This document shows, in pieces, positions 9,011 through 15,954 of a stretch of 28,845 nt of DNA. Where the stretch lies: NCBI GenBank assembly GCA_900549405.1, contig URNZ01000020.1:1-28845 (forward strand), read 5' to 3'. Source of the DNA: an uncultured Eubacteriales bacterium (lineage in GTDB: Bacteria; Bacillota; Clostridia; Oscillospirales; Oscillospiraceae). Below the pieces are notes generated by a model. That model saw nothing but the letters and a program-made list of their open reading frames with translations. It was not told the DNA's origin and did not search any database. Every line of letters begins with the position of its first letter. Position 1 is the first letter of the stretch. A program made the position numbers and the translations under genes.

Positions 9011-10792
9011 ATGGCAGAAGAGAACAAGGAGTTTACCTTTGAGAATGAGCAGTACCGCCAGACCTATTGGCACACCTGCTCCCACATCATGGCCCAGGCC
9101 GTCAAGCGCCTGTGGCCCGAGGTGAAGCTGGCCATCGGCCCCTCTATTAAAGAGGGCTGGTATTATGACATGGACGCCCCCTTCGCCTTCACCCCCGACC
9201 ACATGGCTCAGATCGAGACCGAGATGAAGAAGATCTGCAAGGAGAAGCTGAAGCTGGAGCGGTTCGAGCTGCCCCGGGAAGAGGCCATCAAGTTCATGGA
9301 GGAGAAGAACGAGCCTTATAAGGTAGAGCTCATCCAGGACCTGCCCGGCGACGCCCACATCTCCTTCTATAAGCAGGGCGAGTTCACCGACCTGTGCGCC
9401 GGTCCCCACCTGGACTCCACCGGCCGGGTGAAGGGCAACGCCATCAAGCTGCTCACCTGCAACGCCGCCTATTGGCGGGGCGACTCCAACCGTGAGACCC
9501 TGCAGCGCATCTATGGCATCGCCTTCCCCAAGAAGGACGAGCTGGACGCCTATCTGGAGCGGCTGGAGGAGGCCAAGCGCCGGGACCACCGCAAGCTGGG
9601 CCGTGAGCTGGGCCTGTTCATGACCAGCGATCTCGTCGGCAAGGGCATGCCCATGTTCCTGCCCAAGGGCTATACCGTGTGGCAGATTTTGGAGAACTAT
9701 ATCAAGGAGAAGGAGCGCAAGCTGGGCTATCAGCACGTGATGACCCCCTGCGTGGGCACCGTGGACCTGTACCGCACCTCCGGCCACTGGGACCACTATA
9801 AGGAGAACATGTTCCCCGCCATGGAGGTGGAGGACGAGAGCTTTGTCCTGCGCCCCATGAACTGCCCCCACCACATGATGATCTACGCCAACCGGCCCCA
9901 CTCCTATCGCCAGCTGCCCGTGCGCATCGGCGAGGTGGCCCACGACTTCCGGTTCGAGGCCAGCGGCACCCTGAAGGGCATCGAGCGCGCCCGTCACTTC
10001 TGCCAGAACGATGCCCACCTGTTCGTCACCCCCGACCAGATCAAGGACGAGGTGGCCGCGGTGTGCGATCTGATCTTCGACGTGTATAAGGACTTCAACA
10101 TCACCGACTATCGCTGCGTCCTGTCCCTGCGGGACCCCGCCGACAAGAAGAAGTATCACGACGACGACGAGATGTGGAACAAGGCCGAGAACGCCCTGCG
10201 TGAGGTGCTGACCGAGCTGGGCATCCACTTCACCGAGGAGATCGGCGAGGCCGCCTTCTATGGCCCCAAGCTGGACGTGAACGTAAAGCCCGCCGTGGGC
10301 GCGGAGTATACCCTGTCCACCTGCCAGTTGGACTTCTGCCTGCCCGCCAAGTTCCACCTGCAATACGCCGACAAGAACGGCGAGGAGCAGACCCCCGTGG
10401 TGCTACACCGGGCCATTCTGGGCTCCCTGGACCGCTTTATGGCCTACCTCATCGAGGAGACCATGGGCGCCTTCCCCTGCTGGCTGGCTCCCGTCCAGGT
10501 GAAGGTCCTGCCCGTCACCGACCGGGCCGCCGACTACGCCCAGGAGATCCGCAGCTACCTGGACGACCACGGCTTCCGGGTGGAAGTGGACGAGCGCAAC
10601 GAGAAGATCGGCAAGAAGATCCGCGAGACCACCCTGGAGAAGGTGCCCTTCATGCTGGTGGTGGGTGACCGGGACATGGAGAACAAGACCGTCTCCGTCC
10701 GCACCCGCGCCGGCGAGGACCTGGGCGCCATGAGCCTGGAGGACTTCGCCGCCAAGCTCCGCGACATCGTGGACAACAAGTCCGACAAGTAA
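9011..10792 (+). CDS. thrS: Threonyl-tRNA synthetase lacking the TGS domain
   Basis: The 593-residue product charges tRNA-Thr with threonine in the cytoplasm. The start ATG at 9011 has AAAGGAG 8 bases upstream and lies just after the T-box terminator. The protein opens directly into the editing domain: HTCSH at 21-25 and CAGPH at 129-133 are the HxxxH/CxxxH editing site. There is thus no N-terminal TGS domain (about 60 residues in E. coli ThrRS). The class II catalytic core is intact: MNCPHHM (zinc Cys), motif 2 (RFEASGTLKGIERARHF), QNDAHLF, and motif 3 (VVLHRAILGSLDRF, with the zinc His). The C-terminal anticodon-binding domain follows (LAPVQVKVLPVTD onward). It is transcribed alone between the T-box and its own terminator. 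Confidence 0.97.
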   Translation: MAEENKEFTFENEQYRQTYWHTCSHIMAQAVKRLWPEVKLAIGPSIKEGWYYDMDAPFAFTPDHMAQIETEMKKICKEKLKLERFELPREEAIKFMEEKNEPYKVELIQDLPGDAHISFYKQGEFTDLCAGPHLDSTGRVKGNAIKLLTCNAAYWRGDSNRETLQRIYGIAFPKKDELDAYLERLEEAKRRDHRKLGRELGLFMTSDLVGKGMPMFLPKGYTVWQILENYIKEKERKLGYQHVMTPCVGTVDLYRTSGHWDHYKENMFPAMEVEDESFVLRPMNCPHHMMIYANRPHSYRQLPVRIGEVAHDFRFEASGTLKGIERARHFCQNDAHLFVTPDQIKDEVAAVCDLIFDVYKDFNITDYRCVLSLRDPADKKKYHDDDEMWNKAENALREVLTELGIHFTEEIGEAAFYGPKLDVNVKPAVGAEYTLSTCQLDFCLPAKFHLQYADKNGEEQTPVVLHRAILGSLDRFMAYLIEETMGAFPCWLAPVQVKVLPVTDRAADYAQEIRSYLDDHGFRVEVDERNEKIGKKIRETTLEKVPFMLVVGDRDMENKTVSVRTRAGEDLGAMSLEDFAAKLRDIVDNKSDK

Positions 10793-10810
10793 ATCCTGCT
10801 TCACAGACAA

Positions 10811-10839
10811 AAGGGCCGCCCGGCTGGGCGGCCCTTTTT
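10811..10839 (+). terminator. thrS terminator
   Basis: An 11-bp perfect stem AAGGGCCGCCC (10811-10821) with GGGCGGCCCTT (10826-10836) and a 4-base loop, continuing into TTTTT. Confidence 0.92.
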
Positions 10840-10948
10840 GCGCGCCGCTGTCCATTTTCCCGCGAAGTTTAACATTTTATTTACGCTTTTTGTGGTATGC
10901 TGGCCTATGATATAGGGCATAGCTCAAACAGAAAAGGCGGCGAGTGCT

Positions 10949-12109
10949 TTGAAGGGGAAATTGTTGACCTGGCGGCAGCGGGGGTGGCTCTGGCTGCGGC
11001 TGATGGTGCGGCTGCTGCTGGCGCTGCTGGCGGCGGGGCTGATCGTGTGGGTGGGGCGGCCGCTGCTGTCTCTGCTGGCCCCATTTGTGGCAGCGCTGAT
11101 CACGGCGGCCATTTTGAACCCCCTGGTGCGCCGTTTGCAGCGGCGGCTGTGCTGGTCCCGGCGGGCGCTGACCATGGTGCTGCTGGCGGTGCTGTTCGGC
11201 CTGCTGGGGGCGGGGCTGGGCTTTCTGGGCTATATCGCCGGGCAGGAGATCGTGGCCCTGGCCCAGAACTGGAACGGTCTGCTGGGCAGCTTGCAGAGCA
11301 TGATGGACCAGCTTCAGGCCCTGTCTGACCGCCTGTGGGCCTTAGTCCCCGAGCAGCTCAGCGACCCGGTGCAGGGGGCCATGAGCGCTCTGCTGGACTG
11401 GCTGAACCAGACCACCCCCGCTCTGGTCCAGCATCTGGCCGACTATACCACCGACAAGGCCATGGGGGTGCCCTCCTTCTGCGTGGCCCTGGTGGTGTAT
11501 GTGATGGCCGCCTATTTCCTCACGGCGGACTACCCCTATCTCCGTGCCAAGGCCGCCCGGAGCATGGACCAGGGCCTGCTGGCCTTTCTGGGGGAGGTGA
11601 AGACGGTGGCCCTGGGGGCCTTCGGCGGCTATTTAAAGGCGGAGCTGCTGCTGTCCGTGGGGGTGTTCTTCATCCTGCTGGGCGGCTTTGTCCTCACCCG
11701 GCAGCCCTACGGCCTGCTTCTGGCATTAGGCCTGGCGGTGCTGGACTTTATCCCCATCGTGGGGGCGGGGACGGTGATGGTCCCCTGGGCGGTGGTTGAG
11801 CTGGTCACCCGGAATTTCTCCAGCGCCATCTCTCTCATGGTCATCTGGGGCGTCATCGCCCTGTTCCGCCGGGCTATGGAGCCCAAATTCGTGGGGGACC
11901 AGACGGGCCTGTCCCCGGTACTGTCCCTCCTCAGCGTGTATGTGGGCATGAAGCTGGGGGGCGTGCTGGGCATGATCCTGGGTCCGGTGCTCACCCTGGT
12001 TTTGCTGAATCTGGCAAGCATGGGCCTGTTCCGGGGCCTGCGGGCAGATCTGTCCGCGGCGGCCTGGGATGTGGCCGCTATTCTCTCTCACAGGCCGGAG
12101 GACGCCTGA
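10949..12109 (+). CDS. AI-2E family (PerM/YtvI-like) membrane protein
   Basis: The 386-residue polytopic membrane protein has about seven or eight hydrophobic segments in the AI-2E transporter/UPF0118 pattern. Two helices come early (about 17-70), then a central amphipathic region (about 95-170), then a cluster of C-terminal helices. The signature DFIPIVGAGTVMVPWA followed by MEPKFVGDQTGLSPVLSLLSVYVGMKLGGVLG is closest to the sporulation membrane protein YtvI, so a role in sporulation is possible. The substrate, if any, is unknown. The start is TTG at 10949 with AAGGCGG 8 bases upstream. It appears monocistronic, between the thrS terminator and the htrA upstream region. Confidence 0.88.
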   Translation: MKGKLLTWRQRGWLWLRLMVRLLLALLAAGLIVWVGRPLLSLLAPFVAALITAAILNPLVRRLQRRLCWSRRALTMVLLAVLFGLLGAGLGFLGYIAGQEIVALAQNWNGLLGSLQSMMDQLQALSDRLWALVPEQLSDPVQGAMSALLDWLNQTTPALVQHLADYTTDKAMGVPSFCVALVVYVMAAYFLTADYPYLRAKAARSMDQGLLAFLGEVKTVALGAFGGYLKAELLLSVGVFFILLGGFVLTRQPYGLLLALGLAVLDFIPIVGAGTVMVPWAVVELVTRNFSSAISLMVIWGVIALFRRAMEPKFVGDQTGLSPVLSLLSVYVGMKLGGVLGMILGPVLTLVLLNLASMGLFRGLRADLSAAAWDVAAILSHRPEDA

Positions 12110-12163
12110 CAGAAGCCGAGAAATTCACATCTCATTTTGGGAATGTTTAAAAAATGATATGTT

Positions 12164-12199
12164 TTTCTTCATGCTTTCTTCATATTTCCGCGCTATCAT
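12164..12199 (+). promoter_or_regulatory. Candidate response-regulator site and promoter of the HtrA gene
   Basis: Two copies of TTTCTTCAT (12164-12172 and 12175-12183) are spaced exactly 11 bases apart. A possible -10 TATCAT follows at 12194-12199, while the -35 position (about 12171-12176) is a poor match to consensus and lies within the repeat. This is the usual layout of a promoter activated by an OmpR/PhoB-type response regulator. Bacillus htrA genes are controlled by such a regulator (CssR). The link here is inferred. Confidence 0.4.
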
Positions 12200-12258
12200 A
12201 TCCACAGTTCTAAGGGGAACACGAAATACGACAAAAATTTGAGGGGAGTTTGACCAGT

Positions 12259-13653
12259 ATGGACGACTTCAATTTTTATAACAGCGAGAACGACGGATAC
12301 CGGGGCGGCTTTGGCGACTACAGCGACCCCATCCCCACCAGCGGCAGCCCGGTCCAGCCGGGACAGGCCCCCAATAAAAAGGGCGGCAGCGGCAAGCGCA
12401 TCGCCGCTTTGATCCTGGCCTGTGCCATTGTGGGCGGCGGCGCTGGCGTGGGCGGCGCGGCCCTGTACGGCCACTTCAACGGCTTCGGCTCCACCACCAT
12501 TTACGAGGCGGTGGATCACCCCCAGGTCCAGACCGTGGTGAACAGCAACAGCGGCAAGGCCATGACCCCCGAGCAGCTATACGCCGCTAATCTTGGCTCC
12601 TGCGTGGGCATCACCGTCTCCACGACAACGGTGAACATCTTCGGCCAGGCCACCACTTCGGCGGCCTCCGGCTCCGGCTTTGTGCTCACCCAGGACGGCT
12701 ACATCGTCACCAACTACCACGTCATTGAGGAGGCGGCCAACGACTCCTCCGTGTCCGTGGAGGTGGCCTTTGAAAACGGCGACAAGTACACCGCCAAGCT
12801 GGTGGGCGGCGAGAAGGACAACGACGTGGCCGTGCTGAAGATCGACGCCACCGGCCTGACCCCCGTCACTCTGGGCGACTCGGACAAGCTGGTCGTTGGC
12901 CAGAGCGTCTATGCCATCGGCAACCCCCTGGGCGAGCTGACTTACTCCTTCACTGACGGCATCGTCTCCGCCCTGGACCGGCTCATCACCACCAGCAGCA
13001 CCGACTCCAACGGCCAGACGGTGAGCACCACCCTGAACGTGCTGCAGACCAACTGCGCCATCAACCCCGGCAACTCCGGCGGCCCCCTGTTTGACAGCTA
13101 TGGCAATGTGGTGGGCATCGTCTCCGCCAAGTATACCCAGTCCGGCTCCGGCGTGTCCGCCGAGGGCCTGGGCTTCGCCCTCCCCATCAACGACGTGAAG
13201 GACATCCTGTCCGACCTGATGGAGCACGGCTATGTCACCGGCAAGCCCTATATGGGCGTTCAGGTGGACAACGTCCCGGACGAGGCCCAGCGCTATGGCG
13301 TGGTGGCCGGCGCCGCCGTGCAGTATGTGGCCGACGGCTCCTGCGCCCAGAAGGCTGGCCTTCAGGTGGGCGACATCATCACCGCCATCGATGACACCGC
13401 CATCGACTCCTCCTCCGCCCTCACCGCCGCCCTGTCCAGCAACTATAAGGCCGGGGACAAGGCCACGCTGACCATCGTCCGGGACCAGAAGGAGCAGAAG
13501 CTGACCATCACCTTTGACGAGAAGAATTCCGAGACCGAGGCCAACAACCAGATCCAGCAGAACCAGCAGTCCCAGCAAAGCCAGCAGGGCCAGCAGTCTC
13601 AGCAGGGCCAGGGCGGCTATTACCAGTGGCCCTTCGGCGGCTTCAACTGGTAA
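12259..13653 (+). CDS. HtrA/DegP-like membrane-anchored serine protease with PDZ domain
   Basis: The 464-residue product has a cytoplasmic N-terminus rich in Gly, Asp and Ser, one membrane helix (about 47-70), an extracytoplasmic trypsin-like domain and a PDZ domain (about 330-425). The catalytic triad is His154 (TNYHV), Asp189 (DNDVAVLKI) and Ser273 (NPGNSGGPL). It should degrade or chaperone misfolded secreted proteins. The ATG at 12259 is chosen, with GAGGGGAG upstream; a TTG at 12250 is too close to that site. The C-terminus is an unusual low-complexity tail of Gln, Asn, Ser and Gly ending in YYQWPFGGFNW. The gene is probably monocistronic and stress-induced (inference from family and upstream repeats). 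Confidence 0.95.
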   Translation: MDDFNFYNSENDGYRGGFGDYSDPIPTSGSPVQPGQAPNKKGGSGKRIAALILACAIVGGGAGVGGAALYGHFNGFGSTTIYEAVDHPQVQTVVNSNSGKAMTPEQLYAANLGSCVGITVSTTTVNIFGQATTSAASGSGFVLTQDGYIVTNYHVIEEAANDSSVSVEVAFENGDKYTAKLVGGEKDNDVAVLKIDATGLTPVTLGDSDKLVVGQSVYAIGNPLGELTYSFTDGIVSALDRLITTSSTDSNGQTVSTTLNVLQTNCAINPGNSGGPLFDSYGNVVGIVSAKYTQSGSGVSAEGLGFALPINDVKDILSDLMEHGYVTGKPYMGVQVDNVPDEAQRYGVVAGAAVQYVADGSCAQKAGLQVGDIITAIDDTAIDSSSALTAALSSNYKAGDKATLTIVRDQKEQKLTITFDEKNSETEANNQIQQNQQSQQSQQGQQSQQGQGGYYQWPFGGFNW

Positions 13654-13688
13654 GCCTGCCCCATAGCTTAAGTTTCCGATCATTCTGA

Positions 13689-13738
13689 TTTTCCTCTTTT
13701 TCTTCTTTTCTCTTTTCTTTCCTCTCTTTTTTCTCTCT
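13689..13738 (+). repeat. 50-base uninterrupted polypyrimidine tract
   Basis: Bases 13689-13738 consist only of C and T on the plus strand, with irregular CTTTT and CTCT units. It lies between the htrA stop codon and the shared terminator. It could adopt unusual DNA structure or simply be low-complexity 3' UTR. Confidence 0.8.
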
Positions 13739-13748
13739 ATTCCAGAAA

Positions 13749-13793
13749 CACCCCGGCCCGCAAGAATTTATCTTGCGGGCCGGGGTGCTTTTT
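13749..13793. terminator. Strong, probably bidirectional terminator between htrA and the SLH glycosidase gene
   Basis: A perfect 16-bp stem (13749-13764 with 13772-13787, CACCCCGGCCCGCAAG) and a 7-base loop are followed on the plus strand by CTTTTT. It serves htrA and can also stop the convergent gene ending at 13808. Confidence 0.92.
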
Positions 13794-13807
13794 GCGGTGA
13801 GCGAAGC

Positions 13808-15437
13808 TCAGAACTTGTTATACAGAGCCAGGATGAGGATGGCGGCCTCCTCTACCTTGGTCTTATCTTTCGGGGCCACCCGGCCGCCGTCCTTGCCGGA
13901 CATCAGGCCGTTGTTGGTCAGCAGGGCCACGGAGTTCACGGCCCAGCTGTCGATGTTGGCGGAGTCGGTGAATTTGGGGTCCATCTGGGTGCTGGCGTTG
14001 GTCAGGGTCTGGCTGTCACGGCTCTGGTCCACATACTCGATGACCCGGTTCAGCATGACGCAGATCTCCTGGCGGGTGATCTTGTCGTTGGGGGCGAAGC
14101 GGTCCTCGCTCTTGCCCGCAGTGACCCCGGCGGCCACAGCCTTGAGCACGGCGGGGTCGCTGGTGTCCTGGAAGGTATTTTCGGCGGGGGCGACGCTCTT
14201 GCCGGTGGCCTTTTCAATGAGGTTCACCGCCAGGTCGGCAAACTGCAGGCGGGTGATCTGGTTCTGGAAGCCGCTGTCGGTGCGGTCGGTCAGCAGGCCC
14301 TTGTCATAGGCGGTGTCCAGCAGGTCCCGGGCCCAGTCGTCGGCGGAGGAGGGGTGATAGCCCTCGCTCTCCTGGGTCTGAATGGTATAGGTCTTGCCGC
14401 TGGCGCTGCCGTTGACGGTGAACTTACCGTTGGTGGCGATGACATACAGCTTGTGGCTGCCGGAGGACAGGGCGTCGCAGTCCAAGGTGTAGTAATAGGG
14501 GGCCTTGCTGCTGGAGTACACCGCCTTGCCGTCCACGTAATAGGTCACGGTGGTGGCAGCGGAGGAGGGGAACACGGCATAGGTGGCCAGCTGGATGCGG
14601 CCCTGGCCCTGGCTCACGTTGGACAGGGCGGTCCAGGCAGGGGCGGAGGTCTGGCCCGCCTTCAGATAGGAGCCGTTGGCCTGGATGGCGCTCTCATAGG
14701 TGCTGGCCAGGGTGGAGCTGCCGGACAGGGCATAGTGATAGGCGGAGCCGGACATATCCTTGTCGAAATAGAACACGGCCTTGGTCTGGGGGAAGATCAT
14801 GTTGGCATAGGAATAGAGCTTGTTCAGCTGGTCGGCGGCATAGGCGGTCTGGTCGCCGCCGGCGGCGCTGGTGTAGGAGAAGCCGCACTCGCTGATCATC
14901 AGGGGCTTGTTGTGCTGCTGGGCCAGGCGGGCGATGGGCCGCACCAGGGTCAGGGGGTCAGAGGAGTACAGGCCCCGGCCATAGTAGGCGTCGTTGCCAT
15001 AGGCCGCCGCGTCAAAGGTATAGGCGGCAGCCTGTCCGGCGTAGGCGCTGTTCTGATAGTCGGACACGCCGATCCAGTCCACATACTGGTCGCCGGGATA
15101 GAACTCGGCAATGGTGTGGTTCCGGTCACTGATCGTCGCGGGGGAGAACACCGTCTTGATGTTGGAATACTGATGGGCCTGGGCGGCGATCTTCTGGAAT
15201 GCCTGAATATACGTGGCGCTGTCGATGGAGGACCAGTTGTTCATCTCCGCACCGATGCGTAGCAGCACCGTGGCGTTCAGGCTGCCCATGGCCCGCAGGC
15301 CCTCGGCGATGTAGCTGTCGGCGGCGCTGTCCAGCACCCGCTGGGCCCCGGCGGTGGACTCGGGGCTGAAGTTCCAGGCCAGCTCGATGACCCCGCCGTC
15401 GGCGGCGGAGGCAAAGGCGGTGGAACAGTTTTTTCAC
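13808..15437 (-). pseudogene. Damaged GH26-like glycosidase with three SLH domains
   Basis: The promoter, an AGGAGG site and a start (GTG AAA AAA, 15437) typical of a signal peptide are intact, but that frame leads into an Arg-rich nonsense stretch. The real coding frame is open only from about 15433 (..CSTAFASAADGGVIELAWN). It has no signal peptide and lacks the first strands of the barrel. From there it is intact: a TIM-barrel resembling GH26 mannanase/xylanase, with a putative acid/base Glu in LRIGAEMN (near 15247), PGDQYVDWIGVSDY, and a putative nucleophile Glu in KPLMISECG (near 14890). An Ig-like linker (TVTYYVDGKAVYSS) and three SLH repeats (about 14305-13811) for cell-wall anchoring follow. 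Removing one A from the A6 run would join the frames but would not restore a signal peptide. A 5' deletion with loss of frame, or an assembly error, is most likely. An internal GTG at 15337 has no good ribosome binding site. Confidence 0.7.
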
Positions 15438-15500
15438 GAAAAGACCTCCTAAGTTTCAATTTTTCCCAAAAATGGGCTCTCCTTTTCCACAGGTAACTTT

Positions 15501-15528
15501 ATTATACGGCGACCCGTGGCAAAAGCAA
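15501..15528 (-). promoter_or_regulatory. Promoter of the GH26-like/SLH gene
   Basis: A -10 TATAAT (15506-15501) and a -35 TTGCTT (15528-15523), with a 16-base spacer. The gene's AGGAGG site follows at about 15450. Confidence 0.65.
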
Positions 15529-15591
15529 GGGGAAAAACCGGAATCTTGGAAAATCTATCATAATCATGGGTTGAGGCCACACTTCTTTGAA

Positions 15592-15615
15592 CCTCCTCCA
15601 CTACATCGGAGGGGG
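15592..15615 (+). promoter_or_regulatory. Hairpin sequestering the toxin ribosome binding site
   Basis: CCTCCTCC (15592-15599) can pair with GGAGGGGG (15608-15615, with one G-U pair), leaving an 8-base loop. The right arm is the Shine-Dalgarno of the toxin at 15624. Masking of this kind is typical of type I toxin mRNAs. Confidence 0.6.
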
Positions 15616-15623
15616 GTGATGTC

Positions 15624-15710
15624 ATGGTCACTTATTCCGACCTGTTTCAGCTCGGTATCCTGATCGTCAGCATCATTTCTCTGGTTCTCCAGGTAAATAA
15701 GAAGAAGTAA
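15624..15710 (+). CDS. Putative holin-like small toxin (type I toxin family)
   Basis: The 28-residue peptide begins MVTYSDLFQLG, has one hydrophobic membrane helix (about residues 8-24, ILIVSIISLVL) and ends QVNKKK. This is the standard form of the putative holin-like toxins scattered through Firmicutes genomes: a T(Y/D)xxLFQ start, one helix and a Lys tail. If expressed it would insert in the inner membrane and depolarise it. GGAGGGGG lies 8 bases upstream and is largely masked by an upstream CCTCCTCC. The 3' end is overlapped by a convergent antisense transcript. No strong promoter for it is visible: CATAAT at 15559-15564 could be a -10, but without a good -35. Confidence 0.75.
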   Translation: MVTYSDLFQLGILIVSIISLVLQVNKKK

Positions 15711-15790
15711 CCGCCCAGCCCCCAAGCTTTGGCGATTACTTCTCTAAAGCAACATTGAGGGGCTCCCGTCTACCGGCAGCGCCTCTCTTT
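15698..15790 (-). ncRNA. Candidate antisense RNA antitoxin to the holin-like toxin
   Basis: A strong minus-strand promoter (15824-15797) would start a transcript near 15790 that runs into the toxin's 3' end. On that strand, AGAAGTAATCGCC (15743-15731) pairs with GGCGGTTACTTCT (15715-15703). The 13-bp stem has one G-U pair and is followed by TCTTATTT, forming a terminator inside the last toxin codons. The RNA would be about 90 nt and complementary to the toxin 3' UTR and stop codon, the arrangement of known type I antitoxins such as RatA and SR4. Existence inferred from promoter plus terminator. Confidence 0.6.
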
Positions 15791-15794
15791 AGCT
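15755..15794 (+). terminator. Candidate toxin mRNA terminator
   Basis: An imperfect 12-bp stem, GAGGGGCTCCCG with CGGCAGCGCCTC (two mismatches), lies around 15757-15785 and is followed by TCTTTAGCTTT. It would end the toxin mRNA within the region covered by the antisense RNA. Confidence 0.45.
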
Positions 15795-15796
15795 TT

Positions 15797-15824
15797 AGTA
15801 TAACATGATTTGGAAGTTTGTCAA
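15797..15824 (-). promoter_or_regulatory. Promoter of the antisense RNA
   Basis: A perfect -35 TTGACA (15824-15819) and TATACT (15802-15797), with a 16-base spacer. No minus-strand protein gene lies downstream except the damaged glycosidase 350 bases away, which has its own promoter. Confidence 0.75.
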
Positions 15825-15850
15825 TCCCCCCGTCGGGGGATTTGTTTTTT
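15825..15850 (+). terminator. Plus-strand terminator hairpin
   Basis: TCCCCC (15825-15830) pairs with GGGGGA (15835-15840), with a CGTC loop, and TTTGTTTTTT follows. It could back up the toxin mRNA terminator. The stem abuts the antisense RNA -35 box. Confidence 0.55.
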
Positions 15851-15899
15851 GCGTGGGATACGGATTGCCCCTCCTCGCAATGACGGGGCCAGGAACTTG

Positions 15900-15941
15900 G
15901 CTCCCCCCGTGGGGGAGCTGTCAGCGCAGCTGACTGAGAGG
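15900..15941. repeat. Two-hairpin interspersed repeat element, copy 1
   Basis: The stem GCTCCCCC/GGGGGAGC (15900-15907 with 15911-15918) is followed by GTCAGC/GCTGAC (15920-15925 with 15929-15934, loop GCA) and TGAGAGGG. A related element lies at 24803-24848. Elements of this style are abundant between genes in Oscillospiraceae. It could also end transcription from the nitrilase gene at 15955. Confidence 0.55.
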
Positions 15942-15954
15942 GCCGTCCCCATGA

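Noticed and set aside
8882..10363. Open frame of 493 codons opposite thrS
   Set aside because: A mirror of the thrS codons; no motifs and no start signals.
10869..10901. Promoter of the YtvI-like gene (TTAACA and TATGCT)
   Set aside because: The spacing is 21 bases and no better pair was found, so it is not listed as a feature.
15429..15437. Programmed frameshift at the A6 run rescuing the GH26-like gene
   Set aside because: The slippery heptamer is not in the required frame. The rejoined product would still lack a signal peptide and part of the catalytic barrel, so a deletion explains the data better.
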